DNA of 64,000 bases from Planctomycetota bacterium (GTDB lineage: Bacteria > Planctomycetota > UBA1135 > JACQFD01): NCBI GenBank assembly GCA_016200225.1, contig JACQFD010000025.1:1-64000 (forward strand), in the 5' to 3' direction. Below, one piece after another: positions 44,362 to 52,717 of the stretch; positions within the stretch are counted from its first letter, which is position 1, and every line of letters starts with the position of its first letter. Under the pieces are notes generated by a model, which did not search any database, had not been told where the DNA came from, and saw nothing but the letters and a program-made list of their open reading frames with translations. Both the position numbers and the translations under genes were made by a program.

Positions 44362-45766
44362 GAATCGCCTCGAGGTCTTTGTCCGCCTGATCAAATATCG
44401 ACTCGGCGTAGGGGAAATTGTGCGCGGCGTGGCCGAGTTTCACTAATGCAAGATTGGCTTCGACAGTCTTAATAAGCGTCGCCGCGGCATTTTTATTTGT
44501 ATCGGCGCCCTTGTACGCGTCGAAGCTCTTGCGCGCTTCCTCGAGTTTCGCCGCGATCTCGCCGCCGCGTTCGGAACCGAAGGATTTCCAGCCTTCGAGA
44601 ATGTCGCCGAAACCTTTGTCGTGGCATTGATCGCAGGACTTCGCGTCGGCGGTTAATACTAATTCTCCGCCGTTGTGCTTGAGCGTCATGTGGCATGCGA
44701 GGCAGCCCGCGCGAACCTTAAACATGGGGCTCTTGATCGCCTCGACCTCGTGCGCGCCCGTGCCCGCGAACATCTTGCGTTGATTTGTATGATGATTCGG
44801 ATGGCAGGTCTCGCAGGAAGTCTCTTTTTCGACCCAGTCCTTTTCCAATGAATGCCGGATCTCAAGATGGCAATCCTGACAATCGATCGTCATTTCGCGG
44901 ACGTGTTTTTGATGGATGAATTCCTTGTCGCCGATCCGCGAAAGATTATCCAGCGAATTGTGACATTGCATGCAGCGTTGCTTCGGCGCGTGTCCGGTGC
45001 CGCCGTTCAGCCCCGCGTGACAACTCTTACAATCGACCGGAGACTTCTCGATTTTCTTATGATCGAACGTGCCGCCGTCGATCTTAACAATTCCGGGCGC
45101 CTCGTGGCAAAGTGTACATTTCGAACGCTCGGGAGGCGCGTCCGATCTCAAATGGCAGAGCGTGCACGCGTCGCGATTCACCGTCATGTGTTCGTCGCGG
45201 AGTATTTGTGTATGACAACTCGCGCACGTCAAAAAAGATGTAAACTGCGCGGCCGGCGTGCTCGCGACGCCCGCTTTCGCCGCGGCGGCGGCGAGGTGTT
45301 TCTCATGATTAAACTTGGATTTAAATTTAGAATTCTGCGCCGTCGGAATCAGGCCTTCGAGCGAATGACATCCGGAGCGCATGCATGACTCGTCGCGGAT
45401 ATGTGCAAACGGTTTCGGGCCCTGCGTCCCCGTGAAATATAAAGCAACCTGCGAAATCGCCGCAATTTTGCCGGAGATGAATCCCTCCATTCCGGGCGGG
45501 AAGTGGCACGCGATGCATGTAACATTTTTGTGCGATCCCTTCTTCCACGAATCGTAATAAGGCTGCATGTAATGGCAGCTCGTACAGAACTCCGGGCGCG
45601 ACGAGTACATCATCAATCCGCCGGCGCCGGCCGAAAGGACCACCGTCGCGCCCAGCGCGATTTTCAGCGCATGAATGGTAAATATTGCCCCGCACACCCA
45701 TCCAAAGATGCGCGCAACGAGGCGCTTCCTGGGCATCGCCGGTTTGGTGTCCGCGGGTTTATTCAT
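44345..45766 (-). CDS. 12-heme NapC/NirT-type membrane cytochrome c
   Basis: Protein of 473 residues with an N-terminal membrane helix (about 32-52; LKIALGATVVLSAGAGGLMMY) and a NapC/NirT/NrfH-like first part: FCTSCHYMQPYYDSWKKGSH and CIACHFPPG. I count eleven C-x2-C-H sites and one C-x4-C-H site (CMRSGCH near residue 128), so twelve hemes if all are filled. After the last heme (CDQCH) comes a helical tail of about 95 residues (KLEEARKSFDAYKG). The NapC part normally oxidises menaquinol directly, so there are two possible quinol entry points in this set. A tandem pair of hairpins precedes the gene. It overlaps the Rieske gene. Confidence 0.88.
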   Translation of the reverse strand: MNKPADTKPAMPRKRLVARIFGWVCGAIFTIHALKIALGATVVLSAGAGGLMMYSSRPEFCTSCHYMQPYYDSWKKGSHKNVTCIACHFPPGMEGFISGKIAAISQVALYFTGTQGPKPFAHIRDESCMRSGCHSLEGLIPTAQNSKFKSKFNHEKHLAAAAAKAGVASTPAAQFTSFLTCASCHTQILRDEHMTVNRDACTLCHLRSDAPPERSKCTLCHEAPGIVKIDGGTFDHKKIEKSPVDCKSCHAGLNGGTGHAPKQRCMQCHNSLDNLSRIGDKEFIHQKHVREMTIDCQDCHLEIRHSLEKDWVEKETSCETCHPNHHTNQRKMFAGTGAHEVEAIKSPMFKVRAGCLACHMTLKHNGGELVLTADAKSCDQCHDKGFGDILEGWKSFGSERGGEIAAKLEEARKSFDAYKGADTNKNAAATLIKTVEANLALVKLGHAAHNFPYAESIFDQADKDLEAIHDKLK

Positions 45767-45797
45767 GATCGGTTATTGTTAGAATAATAAAACGAAA

Positions 45798-45858
45798 GCC
45801 TGGCGACGCGCGCCAGGCGCCGGAAACTTATAATGTTCGGCCGCGACGCGCGCGGCCG
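45798..45858. terminator. Two tandem GC-rich hairpins between the c554-like and 12-heme genes
   Basis: Hairpin one pairs GCCTGGCG (45798-45805) with CGCCAGGC (45811-45818); hairpin two pairs CGGCCGCG (45838-45845) with CGCGGCCG (45851-45858). Both lie in the 117-base gap. Neither is followed by a good T-run, so they may be attenuators or mRNA-stability elements rather than full terminators. Confidence 0.5.
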
Positions 45859-45883
45859 GAGAGTCCATTCCCAACCCTATATA

Positions 45884-46486
45884 TTATTTCTTTTCCTTTT
45901 CGGGATTCTTGTGCGCGATTTCCTTATAAAACTTCTGGAAATCGAATTCCTTATAATTTGGGGAATCTTTGTTATGGCACTTGATGCAGGTCTTCTCGTC
46001 GGGAATGATAATACCTGCTTTTTTGCCCAGATCGCGGCTCTTGGCGTGAACGTCTTCTTTGTGATATTCGCTGCCGGGACCGTGGCATGCTTCGCAGCCG
46101 ATGCCTTCGGTTTTCTTAAACGTCGCTGCGAATTCCTCGGTTTTCGAACCGTAACCGGTGGAGTGGCATTTCATGCATTGATCGCTCTTCTGCGGATCTT
46201 CGATCTTTAACTTTTCGCCGATGGCTTTCGCTTCGGGCGACGCGAGCACTTCATAAGCTTTCGCGTGCTTGGTCTTTTTCCAGACCATGTACGCCTCGCC
46301 GGTCGTTTTCTTAATATGGCAAAGTTTGCACTTGTCGACGCCGATGTATTGCCGCACGTCCGCGGGTTTGGAATCCTGGCCCGACAGATAAATGCATGCA
46401 TTAGCATTGGCCGGCCTTGTCTGCGCCGTCGCGAAGGCAATTCCGGCCGCGATGGTAATAATTCCGAGGATGCGCCTTGTTAACAT
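45884..46486 (-). CDS. Tetraheme cytochrome c554-like protein
   Basis: Periplasmic protein of 200 residues. The start is the ATG at 46486, giving the signal peptide MLTRRILGIITIAAGIAFAT; the longer frame upstream overlaps the 13-heme gene. Four heme sites: CKLCH, CMKCH, CEACH and CIKCH. The stretches AYMVWKKTKHAKAYEVL and IGCEACHGPGSEYH match the cytochrome c554/c' family (the c554 of nitrifiers accepts electrons from hydroxylamine oxidoreductase). Its presence beside an octaheme HAO-family gene supports a shared pathway, where it may carry electrons between the membrane modules and the octaheme protein. It is very lysine-rich toward the end. Gap to the 13-heme gene: 17 bases. Confidence 0.88.
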   Translation of the reverse strand: MLTRRILGIITIAAGIAFATAQTRPANANACIYLSGQDSKPADVRQYIGVDKCKLCHIKKTTGEAYMVWKKTKHAKAYEVLASPEAKAIGEKLKIEDPQKSDQCMKCHSTGYGSKTEEFAATFKKTEGIGCEACHGPGSEYHKEDVHAKSRDLGKKAGIIIPDEKTCIKCHNKDSPNYKEFDFQKFYKEIAHKNPEKEKK

Positions 46487-46503
46487 GATATTGACCAATA
46501 AGT

Positions 46504-47514
46504 TTAGTGATGGCAGATAGTACAATTCTCGCCGTTGTCGGCGTGAATTAATAGATTCGGCAGGTGGCACGACCGGCAATCGGCATTCGGACCGGGGTGC
46601 GGAGGAGGAGGACGGTGCGGCGCCGACAGATGGGCCGGCGTCGATTTGTGACATGCCGAACAACCGTTCGCGCTGAGTGGTTCATGACAGGAAAAACAGT
46701 GCGCGGAAAATGTGCCGCCCCACGCGCCGAGGTGGTTCGAAGGACGCACTTCCGAGTGGCATCGTATGCAACTATCTTCGCGATGGCACGTCCCGCACGC
46801 CTCGCGGTCGAGTTCGGCCTCGCCCGCGTGGCCGCGCTGCCGCCAGAATTCATTATGATTCGCCGGCGGCGTTTCCGCGTGGCAACGCTCGCACGAATGA
46901 TCCGATTGGGGACCGTGGCAAATTAAACATTTCCCTTCGGCGAGCGCGTCGGATGAGCCGCGCACGTCGCGTCCGTGAAGTTTAAGAAACGCCGCGTTGT
47001 GCGACGGCGGCCGCGCGTCCTCTCGAATATTATTATGACAACTCGCGCAGTCGGTCTTGCGGCCCTCTTTCGCATGACACGCGATGCACGCGTCCATTTT
47101 TACAATAACCGATTCGTCGAGATCGGTGGATTGTTCGACGTCGCCGTGGCAGTCGGCGCATTTATACATTTTCGCGACGTGCGTCTTGTGCGAAAACTTC
47201 AAATCGACGAGTTTGTTCCATTCCGGAAACTTCAATTCGGTCGACGCTACAATTACTTTTTCGAAATCCTTCGGCGTCTTGTCCGGCTTGATGTCGTGGC
47301 ATGTGATGCACACGTCGCGGCTCGGCATTCCCGCGCGGTCCTCGGATTCCGCGTCCGAGTGGCACGCCTCGCAGGTCATTTCCTTTTTGATATGTGTGGC
47401 GTGCGAGAACGGTATGTCGCGCTTGCGGCCCGCCACGAGATTGACGATCACGCACCCCGCGCACAGCGCCGTGCTGAGGCAGGTGACGATAATGAGCAGG
47501 GTTCGGAGTCGCAT
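46504..47514 (-). CDS. 13-heme c-type cytochrome, probable lipoprotein
   Basis: Protein of 336 residues with 13 C-x2-C-H sites (CEACH, CITCH, CADCH, CIACH, CASCH, CLICH, CERCH, CGTCH, CIRCH, CFSCH, CSACH, CRSCH, CTICH), about one heme per 25 residues, hence a wire-like protein. The N-terminus is a secretion signal with a possible, atypical lipobox ending CAGC. The first half has class III-like spacing (FSHATHIKKEMTCEACH; FSHKTHVAKMYKCADCH). The ATG shares one base with the stop of the barrel gene (TAATG), so the two are coupled. In porin-cytochrome conduits the periplasmic multiheme protein is inserted in the barrel; this is the natural candidate. The tail from APHRPPPPHPGP is proline-rich before the last two hemes. 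Confidence 0.87.
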   Translation of the reverse strand: MRLRTLLIIVTCLSTALCAGCVIVNLVAGRKRDIPFSHATHIKKEMTCEACHSDAESEDRAGMPSRDVCITCHDIKPDKTPKDFEKVIVASTELKFPEWNKLVDLKFSHKTHVAKMYKCADCHGDVEQSTDLDESVIVKMDACIACHAKEGRKTDCASCHNNIREDARPPSHNAAFLKLHGRDVRGSSDALAEGKCLICHGPQSDHSCERCHAETPPANHNEFWRQRGHAGEAELDREACGTCHREDSCIRCHSEVRPSNHLGAWGGTFSAHCFSCHEPLSANGCSACHKSTPAHLSAPHRPPPPHPGPNADCRSCHLPNLLIHADNGENCTICHH

Positions 47515-48962
47515 TAGAATCGAATGATAAGATTAAAATCCGCGACGTGATACTCGCCGAGCGAGTCGGACTCGAAACGGTAACCCGCACCGATGGAAAT
47601 CCGTTCGGATAATTTAACTTTTCCGCGGAGCGCATATTCGCGGCTGCGGAAACGCTCTTCGCCGAGAATATAATCGAGGCGATATAACGTATAATCGGTC
47701 GATGCTTCAATTCGGGCGGTCTTGCCGAAACGTTTTTCGATGCTCACACCGCCGCCGCCGGTGTTGACACTGTTGCCGTCGAAGAGGTCGCCCCGGACGG
47801 AAACGGCCACGTCTTCGATCGGAAACGGATCGAGCGTCAGCACGGCGTACACCTGATCGAATTCATGATTAAAGAGTCCCTCGCTGGTGCCTTCGAGCAG
47901 CCGCCGGATGCGGTACCCGGCGCCGAGCTCGGCCGGTTTGAAAAGCGTTTTTGATGCATTCAACCGGCCTTCCAGATATGGATGATAATTGCCGAGGACG
48001 CCAACCATCGGCGAAAACTCGGTCGCCGGAAGATCTGTAAAATCGTTTTGGCGGAGAATTTCGCCGCTCGCGCGGAAACCCGCGTCGCTGTCCGCGTAAT
48101 TCAAACTGAAGTTTTCGCGGCGCTCCTTCGTGTCGAGCATCGAGTACGAGCCGCGCGCCGTCAGCGTTTTAAGCGGATGCCATTCGGCGCCGAAAACGCT
48201 CAGCAATTCTTCGACGCGATCGGGCAACCCTGCGATTTGCCGTCGGTCGCGCATGTAAATTTCGTCGATTGTAAATGTTAACGTTTTCGACGCGTGCAGT
48301 TTGACGCCCGTGCCCGCGACGACGTCGCCCTCGGCCGAAGCTTCATAAAAATGCACGGGGACGCCGCCGTAGAACGTGAACGATGCGGGGCCGACGCGCT
48401 TCGTCTCGAGGTACGCGCCGTCGAAGCGAATCCCTTCTTCGCGCCAGAGCATCTGCCGGCCGACGCGGACGTTTGACAACGGACCGCCCGGGTTTGCCTC
48501 GGCGAACGCTTCATAAAGATAACTATGGAATCTTGAATTAAAGGTTTCCGAGAGACCGAAAAACGGACTTCCGTTCTGTGGAAAATCATTAACATCCAGA
48601 ATCGCCGAACCCGAGAGTCGGAAATGGAGCCCTTCTTTACCGATATTGGGAATTGTCAAGTCGAGGCCGAGCGAACCGAAAACGTCCTGATCCTTGACCC
48701 CGGTCGGACTGCTGCGCAATCGATAGCGCAAATCGAAATATCCGTCGAGTTTCATGCCCGCGACCTTGGCCGCGGGAGATTTGTCGGTCTTTGCTCCGTC
48801 GTCAGTTTTTATGTCGGCGGCTGCGGGGCGCGATGGCGCGGACTCGGGCGTTGCGGGCGCCGTTTGCTGTTTCTCAATTTTTGCATCCTGTCCAAGCGCA
48901 ACGCCGACCCACACGCAGGTCGAAGCGATTATTAATGAAAAGCGAGTGTTGCGCGGTCGCAT
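47514..48962 (-). CDS. Outer-membrane beta-barrel of the porin-cytochrome set
   Basis: Protein of 482 residues with a signal peptide (MRPRNTRFSLIIASTCVWVGVALG) and a low-complexity linker (about 25-65) rich in A, P, K and D. From GYFDLRYRLRSSPTG onward it shows alternating amphipathic strands separated by short turns, for example LTARGSYSMLDTKE and KLSERISIGAGYRFES, and ends in phenylalanine (FNLIIRF), the classic barrel-assembly signal. I would guess 16 or so strands, but did not compute them. It overlaps the 13-heme gene by one base. By analogy with Mtr and Geobacter conduits it may sheath the multiheme protein through the outer membrane; no sequence match to MtrB or OmbB is evident. A GAGGG lies about nine bases before the ATG. 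Confidence 0.82.
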   Translation of the reverse strand: MRPRNTRFSLIIASTCVWVGVALGQDAKIEKQQTAPATPESAPSRPAAADIKTDDGAKTDKSPAAKVAGMKLDGYFDLRYRLRSSPTGVKDQDVFGSLGLDLTIPNIGKEGLHFRLSGSAILDVNDFPQNGSPFFGLSETFNSRFHSYLYEAFAEANPGGPLSNVRVGRQMLWREEGIRFDGAYLETKRVGPASFTFYGGVPVHFYEASAEGDVVAGTGVKLHASKTLTFTIDEIYMRDRRQIAGLPDRVEELLSVFGAEWHPLKTLTARGSYSMLDTKERRENFSLNYADSDAGFRASGEILRQNDFTDLPATEFSPMVGVLGNYHPYLEGRLNASKTLFKPAELGAGYRIRRLLEGTSEGLFNHEFDQVYAVLTLDPFPIEDVAVSVRGDLFDGNSVNTGGGGVSIEKRFGKTARIEASTDYTLYRLDYILGEERFRSREYALRGKVKLSERISIGAGYRFESDSLGEYHVADFNLIIRF

Positions 48963-49409
48963 GCGTTAAGACCCTCTTTGAATCGGGGATTCGAAGGTCC
49001 TTTCCATTCGGAGTTTATTATTAAAAATGAATGCGAAATCCAGAACAAAATCGAAATGATAATGAAACGATTCGGATCGGGAGCGATTTCGCGAAGTTTG
49101 TTCCGCGAGCCGCCGGCCAATCGAACCGTCCGTGAATTGAGCTATCGCAAGGTCCGTACCGTTTGGGCCGTACTCGGAATCGTCGAATTAACAGTAAATT
49201 GGTGCTCATTCAAAACGGATCGTGGGGAGTCAGCGACATGCTCAATGGTGCAGGGGGTGACAGGGCGACGCTCGGCATCGCGGCGATCCGGCCGCGGCGC
49301 GCGATGGCAAAATCGAGGCTTCCGCGCTCCGCGGAATTGTTAAGAGTCGGCGCGGGACTCACGCGCGCGGGGGTCGACTGTTTTTCTTAAATAATCAAAA
49401 ACGCCGAGT
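48963..49409. other. Intergenic region upstream of the porin-cytochrome set
   Basis: About 450 bases between the leftward barrel gene and the end of the leftward small gene at 49410. Short open frames here have arginine-rich or low-complexity translations and no ribosome binding sites, so I call no gene. It should hold the promoter of the electron-transfer set. A small dyad GAATC-GGG-GATTC at 48980-48992 lies close to the barrel start and might be regulatory; A+T-rich DNA at 49015-49070 would suit a promoter. Confidence 0.45.
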
Positions 49410-49625
49410 CTACTTTCCGGCCTGCAGCGCCAATTGCTCGAGTCTCAACGCTTCGCGCGCTTCATTCGAAACGGAAAATGTGTCGCGGATGTCGTCTTTG
49501 TTAACTTTATCGTTATCGTTGTTTTTAGTAGTCTTCGCGGTCGGATCGACCGCGGTGGCGCGAATGAGGACTTGAATCGCGCCGGCATTCGAGCAGGAAT
49601 TGGAACCGCAGCAGGAAACGGACAT
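49410..49625 (-). CDS. Small cysteine-rich-start protein of unknown function
   Basis: Protein of 71 residues, ATG at 49625 with GGAG about seven bases ahead. It starts MSVSCCGSNSCSNAG, with three cysteines in the first eleven residues, and continues with a charged, asparagine-rich region and a helical tail (VSNEAREALRLEQLALQAGK). The tail has the look of a short regulatory helix such as those of FlgM-type anti-sigma factors, but I make no call. The codon pattern and ribosome site make it a likely real gene. It is isolated, 138 bases beyond the stop of 49764-50441, in the same direction. Confidence 0.5.
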   Translation of the reverse strand: MSVSCCGSNSCSNAGAIQVLIRATAVDPTAKTTKNNDNDKVNKDDIRDTFSVSNEAREALRLEQLALQAGK

Positions 49626-49763
49626 GGTGCACTCCGTGAATGATCGTGAACCCCAACTTCAACGAATGAGCATCGGGCAGGGCGATGACGTCGCTTGAGC
49701 GCCCGCTCCGGGGCCGCATCGAATCGATACAATCGACGTGGAAGAAATTTCCGCATGCTAATT

Positions 49764-50441
49764 TTATTTCTTTTTCCGCGGCTCGTCGGCGCGGAGCGTT
49801 CGAAGTTCCGCGACCGGACAGTCGGGACCCGGAATTAAATATTCATCGGGTCGCAGAATTCCGTCTTTTCGGAGATTGTTTAAATTGTATTCCCGAATGT
49901 CTCCGTTCGCGAACAAAACTACAGTAACGAATTGATGATTTGGCGTGGGATCCGTTGGATCCAAGGCAAATTGATTATCATCGGCGACGAGAGCCTGCGC
50001 GCTTGGATTTTTATCAATATCGGGATACGTCTCGAGATCCCGGCCGGCGTAGCCGGTGTATGTGCCGTCGACTGCGTCCCAATCGTCGAACCAATTCGAA
50101 GGTCTGCGACCTCGGATACCCGTTAACAATTGGTGGCGAATTCCCGGGCAGGTGAACCGCTTTGCAAACGTATCATCTTGCACGGTCGGGTCCACGCGCC
50201 ACAAAGATAAGAAAAACTTGACGCCGGATTCCTTGGGCCAGTCGCGGAATCGCAACTTGTATTGTATTAAATCTTTATACAATTCGCTTAAGTTAGCCCT
50301 GCAGGCCTCCACGTTCGCTTTGTCGATCGCCCCCGGAATTTTCTGGACGTACACCGCAAAAACAAGCACGGGAATCAAGAACAGAGCCAATATCACAATG
50401 GCTCCAATAATAACTATTTGTTCCGAATACTTGGCGCCCAT
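49764..50441 (-). CDS. Single-pass membrane protein, possibly pilin-like
   Basis: From the ATG at 50441 (MGAKYSEQIVIIGAIVILAL) the protein has 225 residues; the 90 residues upstream in the open frame are low quality and overlap the promoter of the divergent gene. There is one N-terminal helix (VIIGAIVILALFLIPVLVFAVYV) followed by DKANVEACRANLSELYKDLIQYKL, which resembles the helix after the membrane segment of pseudopilins. The rest is a soluble domain with DDNQFALDPTDPTPNHQFVT (split at the proline) and a GDIREYNLNNL end. No G|FTLxE cleavage site is seen, so membership of the type IV pilin/T2S group is unproven. Function unknown. Confidence 0.6.
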   Translation of the reverse strand: MGAKYSEQIVIIGAIVILALFLIPVLVFAVYVQKIPGAIDKANVEACRANLSELYKDLIQYKLRFRDWPKESGVKFFLSLWRVDPTVQDDTFAKRFTCPGIRHQLLTGIRGRRPSNWFDDWDAVDGTYTGYAGRDLETYPDIDKNPSAQALVADDNQFALDPTDPTPNHQFVTVVLFANGDIREYNLNNLRKDGILRPDEYLIPGPDCPVAELRTLRADEPRKKK

Positions 50442-50570
50442 ATTATTTATAATGTCAATCGAAGAACGCGAAGATGTCGCGATCGCCGCGAGGCGAAACG
50501 AAATGGTAGCGATTGCGCGATTCGAGGTTGCAAGAAAAGACGGCCGGTCGTGGTCCGCCATTGACGTCGC

Positions 50571-52295
50571 TTGCGACACTGGAGACACCGCGTCGCCGTG
50601 ACTCTCCGCCCCCTGTCGTGCGCGATCGCGATTATTTTCATACTCCCACGTTGGAGCGCGATGCCGTCGACGCAAGGAGGCGAGATCGCGCAATCCACGG
50701 CCTCGAGTCAAGCCGCGTCGAAGCCAAAATCATTTATTATCGTGGATGAACCCGTCTACGCACTTTGCGATATGCTAAGATTCGCGCGCGGTCGGCGGTC
50801 TGACACGGTTCCTAATGATACGGGCATTATCTTCAAGTCAATCCTTGATAAGTTAGATGGGTTCCAGCTTCCATCCGACGATGCCGTGGATGCCTGCAGC
50901 TCGTATGCTTGGTATTATCGGAATACAGAATATGATATGTGGCCGCTTGACCGATCGTTGCACGGCGACGTGCCGGGGGAAAAATACACAGAAATTCGGA
51001 GTGCGTTGCAAAGACTAGCGAAGGTTATTGATATTGATGCATGGTGGAAGCGCGAAGAACAAACCCGCAACTCGATACGCAAAGTATACGAAACCGCGTT
51101 GGGCACGTCCGATCCTCCCAAGGATCAGTCAGATTATCTCCGCATGCCGATTCCGAGCGTCGTCATTCGATTTACATATTTCCGCGAACGATACAGTGGA
51201 GCGTGGTGTCGCGGAATCAACATGGCGGGGGACGCGACGTTTATTGAAGTTACTCCGGTCGAACAGCCATCAGACGTCGGACAGATGTTACGGTATAGTA
51301 TTGGACATTCAATCATAGATCGGTTTGCTCCAGAAGCTGTAAAGAAGCGCTCGACGTTGATGAGTTTCCTGGTATCGCACTCCCGGTTGTGGGGCGAGAA
51401 TGTAATGCAGTATCGTGATCCGAATTGTGCACTCTCCGAGCAGACCCTTCTCGCGATAGAAGGCCGCTACCAGTTGAAACACTTCGGCAAAGAGCAGGCC
51501 AGGCGGGATATGTCCTATCGAGTACACGAGGGGCTCGTCCTTTCGCCGCTCATCGAACCGTTGTTCGAACAATTCGAAATTCATCCGGAGAAGTGGCCGA
51601 CATTTGGAGACTTCGCCCCGCAACTATACTTGCTTCTTCAGGAGAAGGTGTACTCCGGAGTCGATTGGTCGGAATTGTACATTAATAATGATAATGACAA
51701 GATTGAGTCTTCCGAGCTTGCTCGCGACGTCATGCGGGCGTGCGAGAATTTTAGCTTCCCACAACGGAACGAATCGTCGCCGCCGGAGTTTCAGAGATTG
51801 ACCGATTCATTTCTCTCGGCCATCGCGGTGAATTGGGGGGCCATGGCGCCGGCGAGCCGCCCCGCGACGACGGCCGGGAGCCGTCCGAACGCGGATACGG
51901 CCGTGCAAATTTATATTATCGAAAAAGGGGACGACCTGCCGCTCGGCGTGAGATCGCCCGTTCGTTTCGAGAAAGGCGGGTGGATCGTTAACGATTCGTC
52001 GACGGAGCCGGGCGACGACACTCCAAAGAAACTAAAAATTGAAAACGCAATAATGAAAGGCGGTTTTGTCGCCGCCGGGCGGTTCCCAAAAAATTCGCCG
52101 GGCGCTCGGGATTGTATACTAGTCCATCCGCCCAAGTCCTGGCCCGACGGTTGGGGCGATTTATCCACAAACATTTTGACGGTGTCGCCGCTGCTTGTCG
52201 AACGCATGGATGCGACTAGTAATAGCAAGATGGAGGAAACGCGCACATGGCGGCCGGTCGCGGCAAGTCTGAAAACGATTAAACGAAAAAAGTGA
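50571..52295 (+). CDS. Large exported protein of unknown function, unusual composition
   Basis: I do not recognise the family. The frame of 574 residues opens at a TTG (MRHWRHRVAVTLRPLSC then AIAIIFILPRW), which would give a signal peptide or anchor; an ATG about 90 bases on (MPSTQGGEIAQ) is the alternative and would make it soluble. The core (about 60-420) is globular, with many aromatic residues and no metal or nucleotide motif that I can name. Phrases such as IRFTYFRERYSGAWCRGINMAG and HSRLWGENVMQYRDP are not familiar. From 420 on, a linker (ASRPATTAGSRP) leads to a beta-rich tail. The DNA from 50740 to 51800 is richer in A+T than its neighbours and lacks the window's AT-rich codon islands, so it may be acquired. 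Confidence 0.6.
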   Translation: MRHWRHRVAVTLRPLSCAIAIIFILPRWSAMPSTQGGEIAQSTASSQAASKPKSFIIVDEPVYALCDMLRFARGRRSDTVPNDTGIIFKSILDKLDGFQLPSDDAVDACSSYAWYYRNTEYDMWPLDRSLHGDVPGEKYTEIRSALQRLAKVIDIDAWWKREEQTRNSIRKVYETALGTSDPPKDQSDYLRMPIPSVVIRFTYFRERYSGAWCRGINMAGDATFIEVTPVEQPSDVGQMLRYSIGHSIIDRFAPEAVKKRSTLMSFLVSHSRLWGENVMQYRDPNCALSEQTLLAIEGRYQLKHFGKEQARRDMSYRVHEGLVLSPLIEPLFEQFEIHPEKWPTFGDFAPQLYLLLQEKVYSGVDWSELYINNDNDKIESSELARDVMRACENFSFPQRNESSPPEFQRLTDSFLSAIAVNWGAMAPASRPATTAGSRPNADTAVQIYIIEKGDDLPLGVRSPVRFEKGGWIVNDSSTEPGDDTPKKLKIENAIMKGGFVAAGRFPKNSPGARDCILVHPPKSWPDGWGDLSTNILTVSPLLVERMDATSNSKMEETRTWRPVAASLKTIKRKK

Positions 52296-52440
52296 TTCTC
52301 CATTGCGCCTCGCGTATGGCCGCCATTCGCAAGAGACGACCGCGACTCAGCGGATCTTCCCATGGACTTGACGCGAGGTAGAGTTCTGGATAGTCTGGAT
52401 AGATACGGTTCCTATAACGTGAACCGTCCCGAACCGAAAT

Positions 52441-52716
52441 ATGGTTACCCATCGCCGTACAACCTCGACTAAATCCGCCATTGGCGTTTTTAACGTTAAA
52501 CAACACTTGAGCGAAATTCTCGACCGCGTCGAGAAAGGCGAGTCGATCGTGATTACGCGCCACGGCGGTCCTGTCGCGCGACTTGTGCCTTTCACGCAGC
52601 CGATCAATTACACAAGCGTTGTAGACGTAATTAATAATTTAAAGAAACTCCGCAAGGGAGTTCGCCTTCCCAAAGGTGTCACCATTCGACAGCTAATTGA
52701 CGAAGGGCGGCCCTAG
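52441..52716 (+). CDS. Antitoxin, Phd/YefM family
   Basis: Protein of 91 residues, ATG at 52441. The family core reads IGVFNVKQHLSEILDRVEKGE then SIVITRHGGPVARLVPF, the Phd/YefM DNA-binding fold. The tail VDVINNLKKLRKGVRLPKGVTI is the toxin-binding extension. It precedes the PIN-domain toxin by one base, the usual order of vapBC modules, and should bind and neutralise VapC and repress the pair's promoter together with it. No clear operator dyad is seen in the 145 bases upstream. The module lies between the divergent unknown gene and the third sigma fusion and may be mobile in origin. Confidence 0.9.
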   Translation: MVTHRRTTSTKSAIGVFNVKQHLSEILDRVEKGESIVITRHGGPVARLVPFTQPINYTSVVDVINNLKKLRKGVRLPKGVTIRQLIDEGRP

Positions 52717-52717
52717 C

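Noticed and set aside
48978..49390. Two short rightward open frames in the region upstream of the barrel gene
   Set aside because: Translations are arginine-rich and lack start signals; the stretch is better read as a promoter region.
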